Source: Castellaniella sp034675905 (GTDB lineage: Bacteria; Pseudomonadota; Gammaproteobacteria; Burkholderiales; Burkholderiaceae_B). From it: a stretch of DNA of 64,000 nt. The translations under genes were made by a program, and so were the position numbers. The DNA lies in the NCBI RefSeq assembly GCF_034675905.1, contig NZ_JAUCCV010000004.1, positions 62,001 through 126,000 of the forward strand, in the 5' to 3' direction. Positions 8,248 through 19,003 of the stretch are shown piece by piece. The first letter of the stretch is position 1; the number at the start of each line of letters is the position of its first letter. A model generated the notes under the pieces. That model worked only from the letters and a program-made list of their open reading frames with translations. It searched no databases and had not been told where the DNA came from.

Positions 8248-10068
8248 TCAGGCTGATTCGCGTTGGCTGCGGCGGCGCTCGTGTTCCTGCAGGTAACGCT
8301 TGCGCAGACGGATCGACTTGGGCGTGACTTCGACCAGTTCGTCGTCGGCGATGAATTCCACCGCGTATTCCAGGTTCAGCGGAATCGGCGGCACCAGGTC
8401 GATATGCTCGTCCTTGCCGGAAGCCCGCACGTTGGTGAGCTTCTTTTCCTTGATCGGATTGACCACCAGATCGTTGTCGCGGGAATGGATGCCGATGATC
8501 ATGCCTTCATAGACAGGATCCTGAGGCGACACGAACATGCGGCCGCGTTCCTGCAGTTTCCACAAAGCATAGGCCACAGCCGTGCCATCGTCCTGGCTGA
8601 TCAGCACGCCGTTTCGACGCTCGCCCACGCCGCCTTCGCGCACCGGCGCGTAATCGTCGAAGATATGGCTCATCAAGCCGGTGCCGCGCGTCAGGGTCAT
8701 GAATTCGCTCTGGAAGCCGATCAGACCGCGCGCCGGAATCCGGTATTCCAGGCGGGTGCGGCCGCGCCCATCGGGCTGCATGTCCTGCAGATCGCCTTTG
8801 CGGCGGCCCAGCTCTTCCATGACGCCGCCCTGGTGCGTGTCTTCCACGTCCACGGTCAGCAGCTCGTAGGGTTCGCAGCGTACGCCGTCGACTTCCTTGA
8901 ACATGACGCGAGGACGCGACACGGCCAGTTCGTAGCCTTCCCGGCGCATGTTTTCCAGCAGAATGGTCAGGTGCAGTTCGCCCCGCCCGCAGACCTCGAA
9001 CACCGTATCGTCATCGGTATCGTTGACCCGCAACGCGACGTTGGATTTCAGTTCACGATCCAGGCGGTCGCGCAGCTGCCGGCTGGTGACGAACTTGCCT
9101 TCGCGACCGGCCAGGGGCGAAGTATTCACCATGAAGTTCATGGTCAGGGTGGGTTCGTCGATGCGCAGCATGGGCAACGCTTCGGGCGTCGCCGGGTCCA
9201 TCAGCGTGCAGCCGATGCCGATATCCTCGATACCGTTGATCAGCACGATGTCACCGGCCTCGGCCTGATCCACCTGCACACGATCCAGACCCTGAAATTT
9301 CAGCACCTGGTTGACGCGGCCCTTGATGGAATCGCTTTCCGGACCGAACTTCACGATGACATCCTGCCCGGCATGCAGGCGGCCGCGATTGATCCGGCCC
9401 ACGCCGATCTTGCCCACGTAGCTGCTGTAGTCCAGGGAAATCACCTGCAATTGCAGGGGGCCTTCGGCGTCGTCTTCACGCTGCGGCACGTACTGCAAAA
9501 TGGCGTCGAACAACGGACGCATGGTGCCCGAGCGCACATCGTCGGTCAGACCGGCATAACCGGTCAGGCCCGAAGCGTAGATCACCGGGAAATCCAGCTG
9601 TTCCTCGGTCGCACCCAGTTTGTCGAACAGATCGAAGGTCGCATTGACTACGTATTCCGGGCGGGCGCCCGGACGATCGACCTTGTTGACTACGACGATG
9701 GGCTTCAAGCCCAGCGCCAGCGCCTTGCGGGTCACGAAGCGGGTCTGCGGCATGGGACCTTCCACGGCATCCACCAGCAACAGCACACCGTCCACCATGG
9801 ACAGCACCCGCTCGACTTCACCGCCGAAATCCGCGTGTCCCGGGGTGTCGATGATGTTGATGTGCGTGCCTTCGTATTCGACGGCGCAGTTCTTGGCCAG
9901 AATCGTGATGCCGCGCTCGCGCTCGATGTCACCGGAATCCATCACCCGTTCGGACACCTGCTGGTTGTCGCGAAAGGTGCCGGACTGCCGCAGCAGCTGG
10001 TCAACGAGAGTGGTCTTGCCATGGTCGACGTGGGCGATGATGGCCACGTTGCGCAAAGCTCGCTTCAT
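8248..10068 (-). CDS. typA: Ribosome-associated translational GTPase TypA/BipA
   Basis: A 606-residue translational GTPase, the usual length for the family. The N terminus reads RNVAIIAHVDHGKTTLVDQLL (G1), followed by the switch region ERERGITI, DTPGHADFGGEVERVL (G3) and VVNKVDRPGARP (G4). The C-terminal half carries the TypA-specific GRGELHLTILLENMRREGYEL region and the terminal PIPLNLEYAVEFI. It binds ribosomes and supports 50S assembly, especially in cold and stress. The ATG at 10066-10068 overlaps the truB stop as ATGA, so translation is probably coupled to truB. Confidence 0.97.
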   Translation of the reverse strand: MKRALRNVAIIAHVDHGKTTLVDQLLRQSGTFRDNQQVSERVMDSGDIERERGITILAKNCAVEYEGTHINIIDTPGHADFGGEVERVLSMVDGVLLLVDAVEGPMPQTRFVTRKALALGLKPIVVVNKVDRPGARPEYVVNATFDLFDKLGATEEQLDFPVIYASGLTGYAGLTDDVRSGTMRPLFDAILQYVPQREDDAEGPLQLQVISLDYSSYVGKIGVGRINRGRLHAGQDVIVKFGPESDSIKGRVNQVLKFQGLDRVQVDQAEAGDIVLINGIEDIGIGCTLMDPATPEALPMLRIDEPTLTMNFMVNTSPLAGREGKFVTSRQLRDRLDRELKSNVALRVNDTDDDTVFEVCGRGELHLTILLENMRREGYELAVSRPRVMFKEVDGVRCEPYELLTVDVEDTHQGGVMEELGRRKGDLQDMQPDGRGRTRLEYRIPARGLIGFQSEFMTLTRGTGLMSHIFDDYAPVREGGVGERRNGVLISQDDGTAVAYALWKLQERGRMFVSPQDPVYEGMIIGIHSRDNDLVVNPIKEKKLTNVRASGKDEHIDLVPPIPLNLEYAVEFIADDELVEVTPKSIRLRKRYLQEHERRRSQRESA

Positions 10069-10823
10069 AGGATGATTTCCTCGGTAGATACACTCGTCGG
10101 ACGCAGTCCGTCCGGCAAGGCGTGTAAAGGGATGAGCGCCGACTGGGGCGCGGTCATGGCCTGCAGGGCATCCAGCCCGATGGCCTGCTCGATTGAAAAC
10201 GGTCCGACCGCCGTGCGCCGCAAGGCGGATAGATGCCCCAGGCATCCCAGACGGCGGCCAATATCCTGAGCCAGGGTACGCACGTAGGTGCCCTTGCTGC
10301 AATGCACGCGCAGCCGGGCTGACGCACCGTCGCAGGACAATACATCCAAGGCATGGATGGTGATGCGCCGGGGCGGGCGTTCCAGCACGATGCCCTGCCG
10401 GGCATATTCGTACAAGGGTTTGCCATCGCGTTTCAGGGCCGAAAGCATCGGCGGAATCTGTTCGATCTCGCCTCGGAATTCCGTCAGCACGGATTCCAGC
10501 GCAGCCTGCGTCACTGCGGCGAAGCCGGCATCCGCCTGGGCCACGATATGTCCGGTCAGGTCGCCGCTGTCGGTTTCCTCGCCGAAACAGACCGTCGCTT
10601 CGTAGACCTTGTCCGCTTCCAGCATGGCGCCGGAAATCTTCGTCGCACGGCCGAAACAACAGATCAACAGGCCTGTGGCAAATGGATCCAAGGTCCCGGT
10701 ATGCCCCGCCTTGCGGGCATCCACGGTTCGTTTGGCGCGCTGCAGCGCATGATTACTGGAAAGGCCCTCGGGTTTGTCCAACAACAGGACACCGTCGAGC
10801 ACCTGCCCGCGTCGGGAAGCCAT
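10065..10823 (-). CDS. truB: tRNA pseudouridine(55) synthase TruB
   Basis: A 252-residue pseudouridine synthase. It starts RRGQVLDGVLLLDKPEGLSSNHALQ and carries the catalytic aspartate in GHTGTLDPFATGLL. The KGTYVRTLAQDIG motif near residue 180 is also typical. It makes pseudouridine 55 in the T-loop of tRNAs. It lies 35 bases after rbfA and overlaps typA by four bases, in the standard infB-rbfA-truB order. Confidence 0.97.
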   Translation of the reverse strand: MASRRGQVLDGVLLLDKPEGLSSNHALQRAKRTVDARKAGHTGTLDPFATGLLICCFGRATKISGAMLEADKVYEATVCFGEETDSGDLTGHIVAQADAGFAAVTQAALESVLTEFRGEIEQIPPMLSALKRDGKPLYEYARQGIVLERPPRRITIHALDVLSCDGASARLRVHCSKGTYVRTLAQDIGRRLGCLGHLSALRRTAVGPFSIEQAIGLDALQAMTAPQSALIPLHALPDGLRPTSVSTEEIIL

Positions 10824-10858
10824 CGTTCAATCCGTTCAGATGAGTGACGACCGCCCTG

Positions 10859-11269
10859 TCAGGGCTGGCCGTCCGGGTCTTCGAGTTCGGGAATTTCCGA
10901 TGCGCCCGCCTGGGGACGATTGGCCCGATCGATCAGTTGAGTCAGTTCGATGCCTCGCGCCAATTGCACGTCGTGCACAAAGCGCAGCGTAGGAACCGTA
11001 TGAATATGCAACATCTTGAAAAGCTGCGAATGCAGCCAGCCGGCCTTGTCGTTCAAGGCCTGCGTCGCCGTGTCGGGCTCGGCGCCCAGGACGGTGAAAT
11101 AGACTTTGGCATGAGCGTAATCCGCCGACAGGTCCACCCCGGTCAGGGTGATCAGACCGGCCCGCGCCACGTCAAGCTCACGCTGCACCAGCGCCGCCAG
11201 ATCCTGCTGGATCTGGTCGGCCAGGCGCATATTGCGGCCGGGATTCGGTTTGGATTTATGACGACCCAT
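10859..11269 (-). CDS. rbfA: 30S ribosome-binding factor RbfA
   Basis: A 136-residue KH-like protein, MGRHKSKPNPGRNMRLADQIQ, with the conserved DYAHAKVYFTVLG and HTVPTLRFVHD segments. It helps mature the 17S rRNA end in 30S subunits, notably in the cold. An in-frame ATG three codons earlier (11278) is possible. I prefer 11269 because family proteins begin at M-x-RHKSK and a GGAA lies just upstream. It starts 18 bases after infB and belongs to the same transcript. Confidence 0.94.
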   Translation of the reverse strand: MGRHKSKPNPGRNMRLADQIQQDLAALVQRELDVARAGLITLTGVDLSADYAHAKVYFTVLGAEPDTATQALNDKAGWLHSQLFKMLHIHTVPTLRFVHDVQLARGIELTQLIDRANRPQAGASEIPELEDPDGQP

Positions 11270-11287
11270 GATTTCCATGCCGCGCCA

Positions 11288-14191
<2,904 letters not shown>

Positions 14192-14247
14192 TCGACTCTC
14201 TCTTTGACTACGTTAAGGGGCTACGGGAAACGATGCGACGAGGAATA

Positions 14248-15732
14248 TCAGGCCTCGTCGTCCTCGAACCAGTGAGCCCGCGCCTGCATGATCATATCGC
14301 TGGCGGTTTCCTCGGGCAGGCCGGTCAGTTCGGCCAGCTCGTCGGCCGCCAGTTCGGCCAGATCATCCAGTGTGGTGATGTTGTTCTCGGCCAGTTTGGC
14401 CACCAGCGAGGCATCCATGCCCTGGATTTCCAACAGATCCTGGGCCGTCTGCACACGTTCTTCCTGGGCAATGGCCTCGGTCAACAGGGCATTGCGTGCC
14501 CGCGTGCGCAATTCGTTGACGGTTTCCTCGTCGAAGGCTTCGATGTCCAGCAATTCCTGCAAGGGCACGTAAGCGACTTCTTCCAGGCCCGTAAAGCCTT
14601 CGTCGATCAGGATGTCGGCCACTTCTTCGTCGACGTCCAGTTTCGTGATGAACGCATGACGCAGGGTCGTGCGTTCCTCGTCCTGGCGATTCTGGCTTTC
14701 TTCCGGCGTCATGATGTTGATCTGCCAACCGGTGAGTTCAGATGCCAGGCGCACGTTCTGTCCGCGAGCGCCAATCGCCTTGGGCAGATTTTCCTCGTCG
14801 ACGACGACGTCCATGGCGTGCTTGTCTTCGTCGACCAGAATGGATTCGACATGCGCCGGCGCCAAGGCGCCGATCACGAATTCGGCGGGATCATCGGCCC
14901 ACAACACGATATCGACCTGTTCGCCGCCCAACTCATTACGTACTGCCGTCACGCGAGACCCCCGCATGCCGACGCAAGTGCCGATCGGATCGATCCGCTT
15001 ATCGTACGCCACCACGGCGATCTTGGCACGCACTCCGGGGTCGCGGGCGGCCGCCTTGATTTCGAGCAGGCCTTGTTCGATTTCAGGAACCTCGTTGTCG
15101 AACAGCTCACGAATGAAATCGGAGGCGGTACGCGACAGAATCACCTGCTGGCCACGAGCGGCATGATCGATCTTCAACACCCAGGCGCGCACACGGTCGC
15201 CGGCACGGATGTTTTCCTTGGGGATCATCTCGGAACGCGGCAGACGGGCTTCGACCTTGCCGATTTCGATGATGGCGTCACCCTTGTCCAGGCGCTTGAC
15301 CGTGCCGGAGACGATGGTTTCACCGCGATCCAGGAAATCGTTCAGCACTTGTTCGCGTTCCGCATCACGGATTTTTTGCAGAATGGCCTGTTTGGCCGCC
15401 TGCGCGCCGATCCGGCCGAATTCGATGGGTTCCAGGGGTTCTTCGATATATTCGCCGATCTCGATCCCCGGCACGATATCCTGGGCATCGGTATAGAGTT
15501 CCTGGGCATCGGGTTCCTGCAGGCCGGCTTCGTCGGGCACCACCAGCCAGCGGCGGAACCCTTCGTGTTCGCCAGTCAGGCGGTCGATGGCCACGCGAAT
15601 ATCCACTTCTTCCTTGAAGCGTTTTTTCATGGCCGAGGACAATGCGCTTTCGAGGGCGCCGAACACCACATCGCGCTCGACGTTTTTTTCACGCGCCAAG
15701 GCGTCGACCAGTAGAAGAATTTCGCGACTCAT
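14248..15732 (-). CDS. nusA: Transcription termination/antitermination factor NusA
   Basis: A 494-residue NusA with an N-terminal RNA-polymerase-binding domain, an S1 domain (ETIVSGTVKRLDKGDAIIE), KH1/KH2 (CVGMRGSRVTAVRNELGGE, then KAIGARGQNVRLASELTGW) and two C-terminal acidic repeats (DILIDEGFTGLEEVAYV; TTLDDLAELAADELAEL). It modulates pausing, intrinsic termination and rRNA antitermination. Its ATG overlaps the rimP stop as ATGA. Because NusA influences terminator hairpins, the terminator in the leader of its own operon could be autoregulatory; that is inference. Confidence 0.97.
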   Translation of the reverse strand: MSREILLLVDALAREKNVERDVVFGALESALSSAMKKRFKEEVDIRVAIDRLTGEHEGFRRWLVVPDEAGLQEPDAQELYTDAQDIVPGIEIGEYIEEPLEPIEFGRIGAQAAKQAILQKIRDAEREQVLNDFLDRGETIVSGTVKRLDKGDAIIEIGKVEARLPRSEMIPKENIRAGDRVRAWVLKIDHAARGQQVILSRTASDFIRELFDNEVPEIEQGLLEIKAAARDPGVRAKIAVVAYDKRIDPIGTCVGMRGSRVTAVRNELGGEQVDIVLWADDPAEFVIGALAPAHVESILVDEDKHAMDVVVDEENLPKAIGARGQNVRLASELTGWQINIMTPEESQNRQDEERTTLRHAFITKLDVDEEVADILIDEGFTGLEEVAYVPLQELLDIEAFDEETVNELRTRARNALLTEAIAQEERVQTAQDLLEIQGMDASLVAKLAENNITTLDDLAELAADELAELTGLPEETASDMIMQARAHWFEDDEA

Positions 15733-16199
15733 CGCTTCTTACCTTTGAAATCGAGAACAGGATCCAGGTGCGCCCGGTCCACATCGTCAAAAGAAAATGG
15801 CAGCGTCTGCAGTTTGCCCGTCTGGTCTTCGTATTCCAGACTGAAGGCGGGCGACTCATCGCCCGACACACGCAACACGCCGGTAAAGACCTTGCGGGAT
15901 TCGACGGCCTCGCGCAGACGCAATTCAATACGCTGGTCGGCAAAGCGGACATAATCCGCCTGCCGGCGCAGCGGCCGGTTTACCCCCGGGGAGCTGACCT
16001 CGAGGCGTTGATAGTCGATATTTTCGACCTCGAACGCATGCGACAGCTGGCGCGACACCTGTTCGCAGTCTTCGATGCGCACCCCTTCGGAACGATCAAT
16101 CACCACACGCAAGACCCCCAGGGGCGCGCGTTCGACATCGACCAATTCCACATCGAAACCCAGCAAGGCCTGCTGGGTGACTGCAAAAATATCTGCCAT
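15729..16199 (-). CDS. rimP: Ribosome maturation factor RimP
   Basis: A 156-residue protein starting MADIFAVTQQALLGFDVELVD, with the conserved SSPGVNRPLRRQADYVRFA and the C-terminal SH3-like barrel ending VLDFKGKKR. It is needed for 30S maturation. The start at 16199 fits the family length; the upstream in-frame stretch is leader RNA, not coding. A GGA lies five bases before the ATG, directly after the T-run of an intrinsic terminator. First gene of rimP-nusA-infB-rbfA-truB-typA. Confidence 0.95.
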   Translation of the reverse strand: MADIFAVTQQALLGFDVELVDVERAPLGVLRVVIDRSEGVRIEDCEQVSRQLSHAFEVENIDYQRLEVSSPGVNRPLRRQADYVRFADQRIELRLREAVESRKVFTGVLRVSGDESPAFSLEYEDQTGKLQTLPFSFDDVDRAHLDPVLDFKGKKR

Positions 16200-16206
16200 A
16201 AATTCC

Positions 16207-16233
16207 AAAAAAAAAGGGGCTGTCCCGCAGCCC
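16207..16233 (-). terminator. Intrinsic terminator inside the rimP leader
   Basis: On the minus strand GGGCTG (16233-16228), a five-base loop and CAGCCC (16222-16217) form a GC-rich stem. One C and then nine Ts (16215-16207) follow. The T-run ends eight bases before the rimP ATG, so any transcript reaching rimP must pass it. Confidence 0.85.
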
Positions 16234-16277
16234 TCTGTCGGCCTTGCGGATCCGCCGCAAGGTATGTTCAGGAACCG

Positions 16278-16345
16278 CCGAAAACCTGCTCGAACTGCCC
16301 GATGCGCACCCTGAAGGCGCAATTTCAGGCAAAGCAGGTTTTCGG
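16278..16345 (-). repeat. Perfect 13-bp inverted repeat in the rimP leader
   Basis: CCGAAAACCTGCT at 16278-16290 and its exact reverse complement AGCAGGTTTTCGG at 16333-16345 enclose 42 bases that themselves contain a six-base-pair hairpin. Chance occurrence of a perfect 13-bp pair at this distance is unlikely. It probably forms the basal stem of the leader fold. Confidence 0.85.
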
Positions 16346-16378
16346 TGGACACAGCACCAAGGCGCTGTAAAGCCTTAG

Positions 16379-16387
16379 ATTATAACA
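16379..16387 (-). promoter_or_regulatory. Extended -10 promoter for the rimP operon
   Basis: The minus strand reads TGTTATAAT, a perfect TATAAT with the extended TGn element. No good -35 is visible at 16-18 bases, which fits an extended -10 promoter. The predicted start is near 16372. It lies 53 bases past the rluB stop codon, so rimP transcription is at least partly independent of scpB-rluB. Confidence 0.7.
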
Positions 16388-16439
16388 GCATTTCTCTGCT
16401 TATATAAGACTTTCCCGCATTTGTTTACCCAAGGAGGCA

Positions 16440-17996
16440 TCAACGCCCGCGACCGACGCGCGCCAGCTGGGATTCATGCGCATGCGCCCCTTGTGGCTGG
16501 TTCTCGGACCCGCCCTGGCGACGCGGTTTAGCAGGACGTCGGTTCTGTTTTTGCGCAGCCGGTTTGGCGGACTTGGGCGCTCTGGACTGAGGCGCATCCC
16601 CCGCCGGACGGCTCCGGGACGCCTTGGGCTCGCGGAGCGGCTGGCCTTCGGCCTGGGATTTGGCCGGTTTGCCGGGCCTGCCCGAACGGGCGCCCCCACC
16701 ACCCGCCTTGGCGGGACGTGCTTTATGGTTTGGCTTGGACGATGCGTGCTGCTTGCCGCCATCCGGATGGCCATTGGCCAGACCGCCGCTGATCAGCAGA
16801 CCCGTGGTAAAGGGGTCGATTCCGGCCTTGCGCCCCCCCGAGACCCGGCCGCGACGGTTCAGTCGGGCGCCGTTCTGGCCATTCTGGCCCGGCGTGCCGA
16901 AACCCGGCGGCAGTGCGCTGGCATGCGACAGCGGCTGGCGCTCGGCCTGATCGTCCGTATCGTCGCCGCCTTCCCGGATCAGCCCCAGCTGCACCATCAG
17001 GGCGCCCACCAGCTGATCGTCGATTTCGTCCCAACGGCCGCGCCGCAGATTGCTGGGCAGGATGACATCGCCGAAACGGGTGCGGATCAGGCGGCTGACG
17101 GTCACGCCAGCGGCCTGGAACATACGCCGGACTTCGCGATTGCGCCCCTCGGACAAGGTCACCCGGTACCAGCGATTACTGCCTTCGCCGCCGATGTAAT
17201 CCAGGGAATTGAATTGCGCCTGACCGTCTTCCAGCTGGATGCCGGTCGTCAGTTCCGCCTGTTTTTCGTCCGTCAGTTCCCCGATTATCCGTACGGCGTA
17301 TTCGCGTTCGGCCCCATAGCGGGGGTGAGACAGGCGGTTGGCCAGCTCTCCCGAGGTGGTCAGGATCAGCAGCCCTTCGGTATTCAGATCCAGACGCCCG
17401 ACCGACAACCACTTGCCGCTGCGAATGCGCGGCAAGCGCGCAAAGACCGTGGCGCGCCCTTCGGGGTCGTCGTGGCTGACGATCTCGCCGGCTGGCTTGT
17501 GATAGAGGATCACCCGGGGCAATTTTCCGGCTCTTGGACGCGACACCAGACGGCCATTGACGCGCACCTTGTCATTGGGACCCACACGCTGTCCCACGTG
17601 GGCGGGCTCACCATTGACGGACACGCGTCCGGCGACGATCAGGTCTTCCATGTCGCGCCGCGATCCGATGCCTGCTTCGGCCAGGACCTTATGCAGCTTG
17701 GGCATCAGCGCATCGCTGTTCAGATAGCGATCCAGACGCTGCCGGGTCTGATGACCATCCCCCAGATAAGACAGGGCGCGATCGGCCTCTTCGGCCGACC
17801 CAGCATCCACGACGGGCGCCTGATCCGCAGAAGCCTCTGTCGCCTGGGCATCTCCCCGGCGGCGGCGAAACGGCGTGCGCAGCTTGCGACCCCCGCGCGA
17901 ACGGTTTGAGCCGCCCTTGCCTTCCTGGCCGCCGGTCGATGGCTCTGCCGCCCGCTGTTGCGGGGCATGGGATGTCGTGTCGTGTTCTGCTGTCAT
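16440..17996 (-). CDS. rluB: 23S rRNA pseudouridine(2605) synthase RluB with long basic tail
   Basis: About 518 residues. After a basic, disordered N terminus (1-80) comes an S4 domain (KLHKVLAEAGIGSRRDMEDLI) and the pseudouridine synthase core with catalytic Asp in GRLDLNTEGLLILTTSG and the RNREVRRMFQAAG motif. From about residue 345 the protein is a 170-residue low-complexity tail rich in Gly, Pro, Lys, Arg and Gln, ending RVGRGR. Gamma-proteobacterial RluB is much shorter. The ATG at 17996 is chosen because the GTG seven codons earlier overlaps the only Shine-Dalgarno-like sequence (AAGGAG). It follows scpB by 31 bases. Confidence 0.92.
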   Translation of the reverse strand: MTAEHDTTSHAPQQRAAEPSTGGQEGKGGSNRSRGGRKLRTPFRRRRGDAQATEASADQAPVVDAGSAEEADRALSYLGDGHQTRQRLDRYLNSDALMPKLHKVLAEAGIGSRRDMEDLIVAGRVSVNGEPAHVGQRVGPNDKVRVNGRLVSRPRAGKLPRVILYHKPAGEIVSHDDPEGRATVFARLPRIRSGKWLSVGRLDLNTEGLLILTTSGELANRLSHPRYGAEREYAVRIIGELTDEKQAELTTGIQLEDGQAQFNSLDYIGGEGSNRWYRVTLSEGRNREVRRMFQAAGVTVSRLIRTRFGDVILPSNLRRGRWDEIDDQLVGALMVQLGLIREGGDDTDDQAERQPLSHASALPPGFGTPGQNGQNGARLNRRGRVSGGRKAGIDPFTTGLLISGGLANGHPDGGKQHASSKPNHKARPAKAGGGGARSGRPGKPAKSQAEGQPLREPKASRSRPAGDAPQSRAPKSAKPAAQKQNRRPAKPRRQGGSENQPQGAHAHESQLARVGRGR

Positions 17997-18027
17997 GGGG
18001 TTCGGTGACTCCTTCACAAAATTCTGG

Positions 18028-18675
18028 TCATGATGATGAGGCCTCGGGCGTCTGTTGCGCCCCGGCGGGTTCGGGATCCGGTTCCGGCGCAGACACGATC
18101 AGGTCGTCAGACCCGTCAGCATCTGCTGCGGTCAGCGCCAGTGTTTCCAGCACCTGAACGGAATCATCCGCATCCAAAGCGGGTAGTTCATCCAGCGCCC
18201 GCAGGCCCAGGTCTTCGAGAAAACGCCGCGTGGTGCCCAGCAAGGCGGGGCGACCCGGCGCATCTCGATAGCCCAGCACTTCGATCCAGCCCCGATCTTC
18301 AAGGGTACGAACAATCTGTGCTGATACTGTGACGCCGCGAATGTCTTCGATATCCCCCCGCGTGACAGGCTGACGCCAGGCGATGATGGCCAGGGTTTCC
18401 AGCACGGCACGAGAATATCGAGGCGGTTTTTCGGGGTTCAAGCGCCCCAGGTAACGCTGCATATCAGGACGACTCTGGAAGCGCCAGCCGCTGGTCAGTT
18501 GCACCAGCTCGAGGCCCCCATCTCGCCAATCCAGCTGCAAGGCAGCCAGATGACGCCGGACGTCGTCCCCGGAAATCGTGTCTTCGAACAGACTGCGCAA
18601 CTGAACCATTGGCAAGGGCGCGTCTGCACACAACAAGGCGGTTTCCAATACCCGCAGGATTTCCGTTTCCGTCAT
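18028..18675 (-). CDS. scpB: Segregation and condensation protein B
   Basis: A 215-residue protein with two winged-helix domains. Recognisable features are VLETALLCADAPLPMVQLRSLFE at the N terminus and AVLETLAIIAWRQPVTRGDIEDIRGV in the second domain, followed by the GRPALLGTTRRFLEDLGL hallmark. The C terminus is acidic and Pro-rich. ScpB bridges the SMC-ScpA condensin complex in chromosome segregation. Partner gene scpA is not in the window. It is divergent from the tRNA gene, starting 68 bases from it, and heads scpB-rluB. Confidence 0.94.
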   Translation of the reverse strand: MTETEILRVLETALLCADAPLPMVQLRSLFEDTISGDDVRRHLAALQLDWRDGGLELVQLTSGWRFQSRPDMQRYLGRLNPEKPPRYSRAVLETLAIIAWRQPVTRGDIEDIRGVTVSAQIVRTLEDRGWIEVLGYRDAPGRPALLGTTRRFLEDLGLRALDELPALDADDSVQVLETLALTAADADGSDDLIVSAPEPDPEPAGAQQTPEASSS

Positions 18676-18700
18676 TTTATCGTGAACTCCAAAGGTTTGC

Positions 18701-18730
18701 TTGCATTATTTTCGCAGACTATGTTATAGT
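18701..18730 (+). promoter_or_regulatory. Promoter of the tRNA-fMet gene
   Basis: TTGCAT at 18701-18706 and TATAGT at 18725-18730 are separated by 18 bases. The -10 ends 13 bases before the mature tRNA, which leaves room for a short 5' leader. Confidence 0.55.
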
Positions 18731-18743
18731 TATGTTCTTCAGA

Positions 18744-18820
<77 letters not shown>

Positions 18821-18829
18821 CGGTTTAAG

Positions 18830-18868
18830 ACAGGTCGGATTCCAACAGGGTCCGGCCTGTTTGCATTT
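18830..18868 (+). terminator. Intrinsic terminator after tRNA-fMet
   Basis: ACAGGTCGGA (18830-18839) pairs with TCCGGCCTGT (18851-18860) with one G-T wobble; the tract TTGCATTTT follows. It starts ten bases after the CCA end. The bases from here to 19003 show no further structure apart from a plausible leader of the next gene. Confidence 0.7.
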
Positions 18869-19003
18869 TGGCCCGTATCCGATGCCTTTGCACGATGCCT
18901 GCCGGAATGGCAGATCAGGGCGGCATGCCGATCGCAAGAAACAGGGTTCCTGCGAACAGATTCCAGTCTAAGCTGATATCCACGGCGAACCCCTGGAATC
19001 ACA

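Larger units (their letters stand above)
16200..16372 (-). promoter_or_regulatory. Structured 5' leader (attenuator candidate) of the rimP-nusA-infB operon
   Basis: About 170 bases separate a predicted transcription start (near 16372) from the rimP ATG. Read on the minus strand they contain, in order: a stem ACAGCGCC/GGTGCTGT; a perfect 13-bp long-range inverted repeat (16333-16345 with 16278-16290) enclosing a CCTGAA/TTCAGG hairpin; a CCTTGCGG/CCGCAAGG hairpin; and a terminator hairpin with nine Ts. No open frame in it looks coding. I recall putative rimP leader attenuators predicted in other proteobacteria; whether this one is homologous is untested. Confidence 0.75.
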
